A stretch of DNA of 10,591 nt, taken from contig CAKPJX010000028.1 in the NCBI GenBank assembly GCA_934163035.1, positions 1-10,591 on the forward strand. Direction: 5' to 3'. Under the pieces are notes generated by a model. The model saw only the letters and a list, made by a program, of their open reading frames with translations, was not told the origin of the DNA and did not search any database. Within the stretch, counting starts at the first letter, position 1. Every line of letters starts with the position of its first letter. Position numbers and translations under genes: made by a program. This document shows positions 1-6,451 of this stretch, piece after piece. Origin of the DNA: an uncultured Bacilli bacterium. GTDB taxonomy: Bacteria > Bacillota_I > Bacilli_A > RF39 > UBA660.

Positions 1-1
1 A

Positions 2-727
2 TTTATAAAGTTAGATAGTGATGAGGGAGTTTATATTACTTATAAAATGGCTTCTAATGAGGGTTATAAAATAGGAGATACTATTAAGTGGCATATTTAT
101 GGAGATAAGACTTATTATAAGACTAAGATAGTTGGTTTTTATAAAGATCCACAGAGTCAGAATTTAACTATGACTAGAAGTTATATGGAGAGTTTAGGGT
201 TAAAATATAAAGCTGATTCATTATATACAAATATAAATATGAAGAAAGTTAAGGACATTAAAAACGTAGAATCTATTCAAGATATAAGTGCATTACGTAG
301 TGGAATGGAGTCTATGCTTTCTATGACTAAGACAATGATATCACTTATTACAATGTTTGCGATATTGCTTGGAATGGTTATAATTTATAATATGGGTATT
401 TTATCTTATAATGAAAAACAATATCAGTTTGCAACATTAAAAGTACTTGGTTTTAGTGATAAGAAAATAAAAAATATATTTATAGAGCAAAATATTTGGA
501 TTACAGCTTTATCTGTTATTATTGGATTACCATCTGGTTATTATTTAGTTGCTTGGTTATTTAAGGCATGTTTAGATGATAACTTTGACTTTGGAGTTCA
601 TATTAATATTAGTACATATATTTTAGCAACTGTATTAACATTTACAGTTTCATACTTGGTATCACTTTACTTAGCCAGAAAAGTAAAAACAATAGATATG
701 GTTAGTAGTTTAAAAGGAAATGAATAG
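2..727 (+). CDS. FtsX-family ABC transporter permease, C-terminal part (5' partial)
   Basis: The reading frame is open from base 2, so the true start lies outside the window; the internal ATG at 47 has no ribosome binding site and is not a credible start. The visible part begins in an extracytoplasmic domain (a short beta-rich stretch with GYKIGDTIKWHIYGDK) and then has three hydrophobic segments, counted from the ATG at 47: about residues 95-118, 150-172 and 190-210. The loop after the first segment (NEKQYQFATLKVLGFSDKKI) is the typical FtsX/MacB-type loop in which permeases speak of a conserved 'A.LK.LG' motif. The protein ends in a short cytoplasmic tail. Such permeases work with a LolD/MacB-type ATPase, which must be encoded upstream. 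It is a separate transporter half from the one at 1379. Substrate is unknown. Confidence 0.85.
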   Translation, partial: FIKLDSDEGVYITYKMASNEGYKIGDTIKWHIYGDKTYYKTKIVGFYKDPQSQNLTMTRSYMESLGLKYKADSLYTNINMKKVKDIKNVESIQDISALRSGMESMLSMTKTMISLITMFAILLGMVIIYNMGILSYNEKQYQFATLKVLGFSDKKIKNIFIEQNIWITALSVIIGLPSGYYLVAWLFKACLDDNFDFGVHINISTYILATVLTFTVSYLVSLYLARKVKTIDMVSSLKGNE

Positions 728-749
728 AACAACTTCAAAAAAATTAAGT

Positions 750-775
750 AAAAAGAAAACAACCATTTAGGTTGC
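750..775 (-). terminator. Probable terminator of the XRE regulator gene
   Basis: On the minus strand a 5-bp stem (CAACC 774-770, GGTTG 764-760) with a 5-base loop is followed by a T-rich tract (TTTTCTTTTTAC). It lies 12 bases after the stop of the minus-strand regulator. No T tract follows on the plus strand, so it does not end the upstream permease gene. The stem is short. Confidence 0.5.
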
Positions 776-786
776 GATATAAATAA

Positions 787-1026
787 TTATTTCGTAAAAT
801 TCATTTGATTAAATATATCAGTATCATAAAACTCTGCCATAGTTATCCCAAAAACCTTACACATTTTATATATGTTTCTGGAACTAGGATTTTCTACTTT
901 ATCATTTAGTAACGCAAATAGTGTTGCTACCGGTACAGTGGAAAGTTCTGATAACTTATTTGGAGTAATATGGTTCTTTTCACATAGTTCAAGTATTCTA
1001 TTGATTATTGCCTGCGTAAAAGACAT
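787..1026 (-). CDS. Small XRE-family (Cro/CI-type) helix-turn-helix regulator
   Basis: A 79-residue protein that is almost entirely one HTH_3-type domain (about residues 8-66). The recognition region reads ITPNKLSELSTVPVATLF and is followed by the usual LLNDKVENPSSRNIYKMCKVFGITMAEFYD segment (helices 4-5, 'G.T..EF'). Length matches the family of free-standing XRE proteins of 70-80 residues found in Clostridia and Bacilli. The start is fixed by a perfect AAAGGAGG (1041-1034), 7 bases before the ATG. It is divergent from the ABC-PASTA operon and shares its promoter region, so autoregulation and control of that operon are a reasonable inference; no binding data can be read from the sequence. No sensor domain is present. 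Confidence 0.88.
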   Translation of the reverse strand: MSFTQAIINRILELCEKNHITPNKLSELSTVPVATLFALLNDKVENPSSRNIYKMCKVFGITMAEFYDTDIFNQMNFTK

Positions 1027-1052
1027 ATTATGGCCTCCTTTGTCTATATGTA

Positions 1053-1081
1053 ATTATATCAAAAAAATAACAAAAAAATCT
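1053..1081 (-). promoter_or_regulatory. Extended -10 promoter of the XRE regulator
   Basis: On the minus strand TATAAT (1058-1053) is preceded by TGa, giving the extended -10 form TGATATAAT. No good -35 hexamer lies at the normal distance (AGATTT at 1081-1076). An inverted copy of the operator-like sequence TGAAATCA (1091-1084) lies just upstream of the -35 position. Confidence 0.55.
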
Positions 1082-1102
1082 CTTGATTTCAACAAATTTT
1101 TC

Positions 1103-1175
1103 TGAAAACGATAAAAATATTTAAAATATTAATATAAAATTTACTGAAATCGGTAGGAAATCTATTGAAATCGGT
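1103..1175 (+). promoter_or_regulatory. Operator-like direct repeats (copy 1)
   Basis: TGAAATCGGT occurs at 1145-1154 and again at 1166-1175, exactly 21 bases apart, with a weaker middle unit GGAAATCTAT at 1156-1165, so three units follow at 10-11 bases, one helical turn each. A variant TGAAAACGAT lies 42 bases further upstream (1103-1112). The last unit overlaps the first T of the -35 box. Direct repeats phased on one helix face are typical of OmpR-type or LytTR-type regulators; the neighbouring XRE protein is the other candidate binder. The protein that binds is not known. Confidence 0.6.
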
Positions 1176-1203
1176 TGACATTTTTGGTAAAAAAAAGTAT
1201 AAT
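1175..1203 (+). promoter_or_regulatory. Consensus promoter of the ABC-PASTA operon
   Basis: TTGACA (1175-1180), 17-base spacer, TATAAT (1198-1203): both hexamers match the sigma-A consensus perfectly. The start of transcription is expected near 1209-1211, leaving an untranslated leader of about 170 bases before the permease gene. A 44-codon frame opens in this leader (ATG 1223, ends 1357) but has no ribosome binding site. From 1278 to 1366 nothing else is recognisable. Confidence 0.85.
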
Positions 1204-1378
1204 ATTTCTTGTATTGGGTCTTATGTTTTTCGCTTTTAAACTACTATTTAAAGATCCAACTTTTGGTACAAAATATGCTGTTTGGAATAACGGAAATAAT
1301 AATTATACATATAGTTATATATCAAGTGATAACAAAACATTTATAATATTTTATTAAAGATAGTTTAGGAGGTATTGC

Positions 1379-2779
1379 ATGAATTTTGTAAGTAGAAGTT
1401 TGTTGAGTATCAAAAAAAGAAAAAATCGCTCATTTATATTATTTATGGCTGTACTTTTGATTTGCAATGTTATGGCTGGTGCAATTTCAGTTAAAAACGC
1501 CCTTTTAAACACCAAAAAATCTTTTACAGATTTAATTCCAATAGAAGTAAGTATTGAAGAAGATTATTTATATTTTTTAGAAGATAAAGATAATTCTCTT
1601 ACTGAAGAAATAATAAAAAAAATTGGCAGTTCTTCTTATGTGAAAAAATATTATTTTTATTATAAATATTCGCTTGGAAGTAACAAGTTAGAAAACGGAA
1701 CAGAAGAAAGTATTTTAAGAGCAGATGAGAATAATGAAAATCGTCCTTTTAATTCTTTTGATATATTAGGCGCATATAAAAAAACAGTTAATGAACAAGA
1801 TGATGGTAGTATTAAAATTATATCAGGAAAAACATTTGCAGATGATGACATTAAAAATGGTAATAATGTAATTCTTATATCAGAGCAAGTAGCAAATAAA
1901 AATAAATTAAATGTTGGGGATAAAATAAAACTTGGTAGTCAGATTGATATTGATAGTGCCGATGGAACTGTAGTTGAAGATGAGTATGAAATCATTGGCA
2001 TTTTTGAAACAAAAAAAGAATATGAGAAAAACAGCGAAGGAAAAACAGTTGAAGTGGAAAGTGAATACATAGATACAATATATATGCCTAATGAAGCAAT
2101 CAAAAATATTCATAATAAAGTAACAGATGAGACAAAAAAGCAAAATGTTGATACTTACGATGCTTTCTCTGTAATAACAAAATATGAACTTAATAGTATC
2201 GAAGATGTCGAAGAGTTTAAAAGTGAAAATTTATCTAATTTACCTAAAGGTTATGTATTCAAAGATAATTCAGAAAGTATTAGTAGTATTACTGTTCCAA
2301 TAAATAATATGAAAGATTTATCAAACATAATTGTTTATGCATCTATAATAGCATCAGTAATAATAATAGGTCTTATAATGGTTTTGTTTTGCAAAGAAAG
2401 AAAAAAAGAAATGGGAATTTACCTTGCTCTTGGAGAAAAAAAGATAAATATTGCAATGCAATTATTACTTGAAACTTTATTAGTATCAATTGTAGCAATA
2501 ACAATATCAGTATTTACCGGTAATATAATTGCAAAGAATGTATCTAATAAAATGTTGAAAAATCAAATAACTGAACAAAGTACAAAAATAGAAAATCAAA
2601 ATAATTATAATTCTTATGATTTGATAGATAGTGAAAAAATTACTGATAATTATACTGTTTCATTAGATGTAAAAACAATTTTAATGATTTATACGGTTGC
2701 AATAATAAGTATATCTTTATCTACTACACTTCCAATATATTATACGCTTAAGTTAAATCCAAGAAAGATACTTATGTAA
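1379..2779 (+). CDS. MacB/FtsX-type ABC transporter permease
   Basis: 466 residues with the four-segment layout of the MacB/FtsX/LolE permeases: a basic N-terminus (SIKKRKNRSF), TM1 about 17-37, a large extracytoplasmic domain about 40-312 (acidic, rich in Asn/Lys/Glu), TM2 about 316-338, TM3 about 360-383 and TM4 about 431-455. The cytoplasmic loop after TM2 (KERKKEMGIYLALGEKK) is the conserved contact loop to the ATPase ('E.G...ALG'). Start set by AGGAGG at 1367-1372, 6 bases before the ATG. The ATPase gene follows after 12 bases and the PASTA gene overlaps that, so one operon. Members of this superfamily do mechanotransmission, peptide export, lipoprotein release or antimicrobial-peptide sensing; the substrate here cannot be read. 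An extra hydrophilic insert lies between TM3 and TM4 (about 390-428). Confidence 0.9.
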   Translation: MNFVSRSLLSIKKRKNRSFILFMAVLLICNVMAGAISVKNALLNTKKSFTDLIPIEVSIEEDYLYFLEDKDNSLTEEIIKKIGSSSYVKKYYFYYKYSLGSNKLENGTEESILRADENNENRPFNSFDILGAYKKTVNEQDDGSIKIISGKTFADDDIKNGNNVILISEQVANKNKLNVGDKIKLGSQIDIDSADGTVVEDEYEIIGIFETKKEYEKNSEGKTVEVESEYIDTIYMPNEAIKNIHNKVTDETKKQNVDTYDAFSVITKYELNSIEDVEEFKSENLSNLPKGYVFKDNSESISSITVPINNMKDLSNIIVYASIIASVIIIGLIMVLFCKERKKEMGIYLALGEKKINIAMQLLLETLLVSIVAITISVFTGNIIAKNVSNKMLKNQITEQSTKIENQNNYNSYDLIDSEKITDNYTVSLDVKTILMIYTVAIISISLSTTLPIYYTLKLNPRKILM

Positions 2780-2791
2780 TAGGAGGAATTT

Positions 2792-3475
2792 ATGGATAAT
2801 AATTATATATTAAAAGCAGAAAAACTTTGTTATTACTACAAAGATGGTGATGTGATAAGACATATACTTAAAGACATTTCGTTTAATTTTGAAAGAGGTA
2901 AATTTTATACTATTTTAGGAGAATCTGGATCAGGAAAAACGACTTTACTATCTTTATTATCTGCACTAGAAGAACCTATTACTGGTACTATTAAATATGA
3001 AAATAAGGATATAAGAAATATTGGATTAGAAGAATATAGAAGAAATAAAATTGGTATTATATTTCAAAGCTATAATTTAATAAATTATATGACTGCCCTT
3101 GAAAATGTATATGTTGCAATGGGAATAACTGATAATAAAATACCAGGCAATATGGAAGTGATTGCGAGAAATTTACTTAAGTTTGTTGGTATCGATAGAG
3201 TTAAGGCAAACAGACCTGTAAATAAATTATCTGGTGGAGAGCAACAAAGAGTAGCAATAGCAAGAAGTCTATCAACAGATGTAGATTTGTTGTTTGCGGA
3301 TGAACCAACTGGAAATTTAAATCAGGAAATGTCAGAAGAAATAGTAAAAATTTTTAAAACTTTAGCACATACGCATAATAAGTGCATAATTATGGTTACT
3401 CATTCTAAAGAAATTGCCGACAAATCTGATTGCATTCTAACTTTGGAGAAAGGAACATTGAGAAGAAATGAGTAG
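2792..3475 (+). CDS. ABC transporter ATP-binding protein (LolD/MacB/SalX type)
   Basis: 227 residues, the usual size for this class. Visible motifs: Walker A GESGSGKT (43-50), Q-loop FQSYNL (Gln92), signature LSGGEQQR (146-153), Walker B DLLFADE (165-171, catalytic Glu171), D-loop region GNLN, and switch His204 in VTHS. All catalytic residues are present, so the protein should be an active ATPase. The 'ADEPTGNLN' and 'SGGEQQRVAIARSL' wording is typical of the MacB/LolD/FtsE branch that pairs with FtsX-type permeases such as the one directly upstream. Ribosome binding site AGGAGG is at 2781-2786. Its last 8 bases overlap the PASTA gene (ATGAGTAG), implying translational coupling. Confidence 0.95.
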   Translation: MDNNYILKAEKLCYYYKDGDVIRHILKDISFNFERGKFYTILGESGSGKTTLLSLLSALEEPITGTIKYENKDIRNIGLEEYRRNKIGIIFQSYNLINYMTALENVYVAMGITDNKIPGNMEVIARNLLKFVGIDRVKANRPVNKLSGGEQQRVAIARSLSTDVDLLFADEPTGNLNQEMSEEIVKIFKTLAHTHNKCIIMVTHSKEIADKSDCILTLEKGTLRRNE

Positions 3476-4700
3476 TTTTTTAGAAAAATTTAATGAAGAA
3501 ACAATTGATGAAACAAAGGGTATTGTTGCACATGAAAATGAAATAGAAGAAGATACTTCGTATTTAGATAAACAGAAAAAAAAGAAAATAATTACTATTA
3601 TTTCAAGCGTGATTGTAATTATTGTTATTATCATCATTATTATACTTTCGAGGTTAGTAAAAGTTCCAGAGTTTGAAAATAGGCTTAGTACCATTGCTAC
3701 AAAATGGGGAAATAACAATAATATTGAGGTTAAAGAAGAACAAAAATATGATAGTAAAATATCAGAAGGAATAGTAATTTCACAGTCAATAAAGTCAGGA
3801 ACTAGAATATTTAAAGGTAACCAAATAACAATTATTGTAAGTAAGGGTAAAGATCCAAATGAGAAAATAAAAGTTCCAGACTTCAAGACAGTAACTGCTT
3901 CAGAAATTAAAATATGGAAGGAAGAAAATGAACTTTCAAATGTTACAATTAAAGAGGAATATTCTGATACAGTAGAAGCTTTAAATGTTATAAGTTATGA
4001 GTTTGATAATATTGCAACAAATGAAAACAACTTTACAAGAAGTGATAAATTGACTATTGTCATTTCAAAAGGTAAACAAACATTAACTATGGAAGATTTT
4101 TCTTCTAAAACAAAAGCAGATGTAACTAAATGGTGTTCTAAAAATAAATTTAATTGTAAAATAACCGAAAAGTTTGATAAGGATGTAACTTCAGGTAATG
4201 TTATATCTCAATCTATATCTAAAGGAACTAAGTTAGAAGAAAATACTCAAATTATATTCGTTATTTCGTTAGGGGAAGGAATAACGATTCCCAACTATTA
4301 TAATGTTTCTAGTGATAATGCAGTCACTTTAAATGATAAAGTTAAAGTGATAATTAGAAATGTATATAGTATGAATGTTAGTTATGGAAAATTAATATCA
4401 CAATCTATAAAATCAGGTACTATGGTAAAAGCAGATGATAATGAAGTAACTTTGACTTATTCGTTAGGTATTCCCTATTTTGCAAGTTTAAATGGAACAA
4501 GTGAAAGTGAATTAGCAAAAATATTTTACGAATATAATCAAAAAGGTGTTAATTTTACATATACAATAAAATATGTTGATTCAGAAGAAGAAAAAGGTAA
4601 AATTGTTTGGTCATCTAAATCTAATGAATTTGTATCTATGAAAGAGTATATAGAAATTCATGTAAGTAATGGTTCAAAACAAATAATTAAAGAGAATTAA
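3468..4700 (+). CDS. Single-pass membrane protein with five PASTA-like repeats, no kinase domain
   Basis: 410 residues. An acidic cytoplasmic N-terminus (1-35) is followed by KKKK, a very hydrophobic Ile/Val-rich TM (about 41-62) and an extracytoplasmic part of five repeats of about 65 residues: about 66-127, 135-202, 206-267, 272-333 and 336-402. PASTA hallmarks recur: an entry 'VPDF/IPNY', then 'G.VISQS(I)..GT' (101-112, 243-254, 307-318) and a closing 'I.IVVSKG/SLG'. Repeats 2 and 5 are more diverged. PASTA domains bind muropeptide or lipid II-like ligands in Ser/Thr kinases and PBPs; here neither a kinase nor a transpeptidase domain is attached. Start ATG overlaps the ATPase stop by 8 bases and has only a weak ribosome binding site (GAGAAGAA), fitting coupled translation. 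Inference: an accessory, wall-sensing or wall-anchoring subunit of the transporter. Confidence 0.88.
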   Translation: MSSFLEKFNEETIDETKGIVAHENEIEEDTSYLDKQKKKKIITIISSVIVIIVIIIIIILSRLVKVPEFENRLSTIATKWGNNNNIEVKEEQKYDSKISEGIVISQSIKSGTRIFKGNQITIIVSKGKDPNEKIKVPDFKTVTASEIKIWKEENELSNVTIKEEYSDTVEALNVISYEFDNIATNENNFTRSDKLTIVISKGKQTLTMEDFSSKTKADVTKWCSKNKFNCKITEKFDKDVTSGNVISQSISKGTKLEENTQIIFVISLGEGITIPNYYNVSSDNAVTLNDKVKVIIRNVYSMNVSYGKLISQSIKSGTMVKADDNEVTLTYSLGIPYFASLNGTSESELAKIFYEYNQKGVNFTYTIKYVDSEEEKGKIVWSSKSNEFVSMKEYIEIHVSNGSKQIIKEN

Positions 4701-4723
4701 AACAACAAATTACAAGTATACTT

Positions 4724-4760
4724 TAAGATGTAAATAATTTAATATTTATATCTTATTTTT
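4724..4760 (+). terminator. Rho-independent terminator of the ABC-PASTA operon (first of two)
   Basis: A 13-bp stem (4724-4736 with 4743-4755, one G-T wobble) with a 6-base loop, followed by TTTTT (4756-4760). It begins 24 bases after the PASTA gene stop. The stem is AT-rich. Confidence 0.7.
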
Positions 4761-4770
4761 GGTACTATAA

Positions 4771-4821
4771 AAGTGTAATAATTAATTACAGAAATGTAGT
4801 TGATTGTTACACTTCTTTTTA
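4771..4821 (+). terminator. Second hairpin terminator, 20-bp stem with GAAA tetraloop
   Basis: Bases 4771-4790 pair fully with 4795-4814 (three G-T wobbles) around a GAAA loop (4791-4794), followed by CTTTTTA. It is in tandem with the previous terminator. If the inferred IS left end (after 4816) is right, the element sits in the tail of this hairpin and supplies most of the T tract. Alternatively the hairpin could belong to the IS as the 5' stem-loop of its noncoding RNA; the sequence alone does not decide this. Confidence 0.65.
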
Positions 4822-4828
4822 TTATGAT

Positions 4829-4987
4829 TGAAGTGATTGGATAACGTTCTTCTTTTAGAGATAAAGTTCTCGTCATAAAAAGTGTTATCCAACCTTCACA
4901 TAATATATTCGTTTAAGCAAGTTGAGATTGAAATAGTTCTCGTGTAAAGAACCAAAATGAGGATATGTTGAGGAGTTGGAACCAATC
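4829..4987 (+). ncRNA. Candidate IS110 bridge RNA
   Basis: Two hairpins with large internal loops precede the transposase. Loop 1: TGAAG (4829-4833) with CTTCA (4894-4898) and a 9-bp stem (4837-4845 with 4884-4892) enclose 38 bases. Loop 2: GATTG (4926-4930) with CAATC (4983-4987), then GTTCT (4936-4940) with GGAAC (4978-4982, one wobble), enclosing 37 bases. Both loops carry the same nonamer AGTTCTCGT (4865-4873 and 4935-4943) at the equivalent place. In known bridge RNAs the first loop binds the target and the second the donor ends; the matches to the flanks described under the IS follow this order. The fold was drawn by eye and transcription is not shown. No Rfam-type model was applied. 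Confidence 0.5.
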
Positions 4988-5017
4988 ATAATATAAAGAA
5001 TAGGGAGGAAAAGAAAA

Positions 5018-6223
5018 ATGAAGTATGGAGTTGGAATTGATATTTCAAAAGGAAAAAGCACAATAGCAATATTATCAGTTGTAGGAGAAGTAATTGAAGA
5101 ACCATTTGAAATAGAACATGATATTAATGGACTAAATCTATTGGAAGAAAAAATAAAAGATATTCCAAAAGAAGATTTAAAAATTGTAATGGAAGAAACC
5201 GGAACTTATCATTTACCAATATTAGGTTATTTACTGGATAAAGGATATTTTGTAGTTGCAGAGAATGCCTTAAAGATTAAAAAATATCTTGATCGAGGGT
5301 TAAGAAAAGCTAAGACAGATAAAAAAGATTCATTAAAATTAGCAGAATATGTTTGTGATAATTGGTATAAATTGAATAAAGTAAGAGAAAACGAAGAAAT
5401 ATATGATAATTTAAGATTTTTATCAAGAAGATATTTAGATAAAATAGCAATTCAAACTAAAGAAAAAATAAGCTTCTCAAATTTATGTGATTTATTATTT
5501 CCAGGATATTATCAATTGTTAAATGAAAATACATTTATTTTAGGTTTAGAAATATTTAAAAAGTATTATCATCCAGAAATTATTATAAATAAAAAACAAT
5601 CTCAATTTGTGGCAGAGATTGATAAATTAGCAAGAAAGTTAGGACATAAAGGAGCAGGAATTACTTTAGCAAATAAAGTATATAACCTAGCCCTTAAAAC
5701 AATTAGTCCACGTCCTAACAATAAATATGCACAGCTTTCTGTAGAATGCTGTGTAGATGAATTAATCTTAACAATTAAGTCATCTAATAAAATTATATCA
5801 GAAATGGATAAACTTGCAAGAGAATTACCAGAATATAATGTTATTAATGAAATTCCTGGATGTGGCAAAAAACTAACTTCAAGAGTAATAGCAGAAATTG
5901 GAGATGTAAGAAGATTTAAAAATGCTGGGAGTATTATAGCATATGCGGGATTAGATGCACCGCCATATCAATCTGGACAGTTTGAAGCAACAAATAGACA
6001 TATATCTAAACGAGGTAATAAATATTTAAGAAAAACTGGATATGAAGTAATGAAATCCATAAAAAGCAGTTGTAAATCAGATAATGAGTTGAAATCTTAT
6101 ATAATAAAAAAAGAAAATGAAGGTAAATTAAAGAAGGTAGCTAAAATTGCAGGATTAAATAAGTTTTTAAGAATTTATTATGGAATAGTCAAAAAGAAAT
6201 ATAAAGACCTAGAAATATGGTAA
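5018..6223 (+). CDS. IS110-family transposase (bridge-RNA-guided recombinase type), intact
   Basis: 401 residues. The N-terminal RuvC-like DEDD domain shows Asp8 in GVGIDISKGKS, Glu59 in VMEETGTYH, and Asp101 and Asp104 in KTDKKDSLKLAEY. The C-terminal Transposase_20 domain (about 275-345) shows NEIPGCGKKLTSRVIAEIG, AYAGLDAPPYQSGQF with the likely nucleophile Ser319, and ISKRGNKYLRK. A helical, lysine-rich linker lies between. All expected catalytic residues are present and there is no frameshift, so the element may be active. Start set by GGGAGG (5003-5008), 9 bases before the ATG. Known members recombine donor and target using the RNA encoded next to the gene, matching the structured region upstream. 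The last codons contain AAAGACCTAGAAATA, repeated 44 bases downstream at the right end. Confidence 0.95.
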   Translation: MKYGVGIDISKGKSTIAILSVVGEVIEEPFEIEHDINGLNLLEEKIKDIPKEDLKIVMEETGTYHLPILGYLLDKGYFVVAENALKIKKYLDRGLRKAKTDKKDSLKLAEYVCDNWYKLNKVRENEEIYDNLRFLSRRYLDKIAIQTKEKISFSNLCDLLFPGYYQLLNENTFILGLEIFKKYYHPEIIINKKQSQFVAEIDKLARKLGHKGAGITLANKVYNLALKTISPRPNNKYAQLSVECCVDELILTIKSSNKIISEMDKLARELPEYNVINEIPGCGKKLTSRVIAEIGDVRRFKNAGSIIAYAGLDAPPYQSGQFEATNRHISKRGNKYLRKTGYEVMKSIKSSCKSDNELKSYIIKKENEGKLKKVAKIAGLNKFLRIYYGIVKKKYKDLEIW

Positions 6224-6261
6224 TTATAATTTTTAATATTTCAAAAAAAGACCTAGAAATA
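6203..6261 (+). repeat. 15-base direct repeat at the IS right end
   Basis: AAAGACCTAGAAATA occurs at 6203-6217 (inside the last transposase codons) and at 6247-6261, 44 bases apart. The second copy continues into the presumed donor site GAAATAGGTCT. Confidence 0.75.
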
Positions 6262-6271
6262 GGTCTACTTT
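6249..6271 (+). terminator. Hairpin at IS right end, possible transposase terminator
   Basis: AGACCTA (6249-6255) pairs with TAGGTCT (6260-6266) around a GAAA loop; only a short ACTTT follows, so termination strength is doubtful. An A-run precedes it, which would give a T tract on the minus strand, so it may block incoming antisense transcription. Its 3' arm is the presumed left donor sequence. Confidence 0.45.
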
Positions 6272-6451
6272 AGCATGATTTGATATACAAAACTATAAAA
6301 TTTTAAAAATTTCTTAAAAACTATTGATTTTTATTAGCAAGTTTTTATGTTAAATTATTTACCAAAAGTTTAAGTGAGAACAGCAAATTACAGAGGTCAT
6401 AGAATCTATATAACAAGCTTGATGAAATAATGATGGAAACAGAAGACTTAA
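6267..6451. other. Non-coding, degenerate stretch right of the IS
   Basis: No open frame of useful length, tRNA or promoter was found. Around 6381-6425 one frame reads ANYRGHRIYITSLMK before stops, and another then reads LDEIMMETEDLNSE; these may be decayed acetyltransferase coding sequence belonging to the remnant that follows, but this is weak. Confidence 0.4.

Larger units (their letters stand above)
1072..1277 (+). repeat. Promoter-region repeat, copy 1
   Basis: This 206-base segment recurs in the same orientation at 6638-6842. By eye there are about 16 differences (mostly transitions, plus one base lost from an A-run), i.e. roughly 92% identity; the first 56 bases are identical. It contains the operator-like direct repeats, a full promoter, and the start of the transcribed leader. 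No terminal inverted repeats or flanking target duplications were seen. Confidence 0.9.
4817..6266 (+). mobile_element. IS110-family insertion sequence (boundaries inferred)
   Basis: An intact IS110-type transposase with a structured 5' noncoding region of about 200 bases, as in the IS110 (not IS1111) subgroup, where the bridge RNA lies upstream of the gene. Members have no long terminal inverted repeats, so ends were placed from guide-like matches. GAAATAGTTCT in the second RNA loop (4930-4940) matches GAAATAGGTCT at 6256-6266 (10 of 11), suggesting a CT core ending at 6266. TAAAGTTCT in the first loop (4862-4870) matches TACACTTCT at 4808-4816 in 7 of 9, suggesting a CT core at 4815-4816. 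The element would be about 1.45 kb. The presence of the IS is secure; the left boundary is tentative (anywhere from 4761 to 4829). Confidence 0.7.

Noticed and set aside
872..1105. Plus-strand frame opposite the XRE gene
   Set aside because: Antisense shadow of a gene with a clear HTH domain and a perfect ribosome binding site.
1175..1357. A 60-residue frame beginning at TTG in the -35 box, with a signal-peptide-like start
   Set aside because: Its first 16 codons are the promoter itself; copy 2 has a one-base deletion that breaks this frame, and there is no ribosome binding site. Only the part from ATG 1223 is mentioned, as a weak finding.
3437..3886. 149-residue minus-strand frame over the PASTA gene start
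   Set aside because: Ser/Phe/Ile-rich antisense of the TM and Lys/Glu codons; no ribosome binding site, and the plus strand is a well-supported gene.
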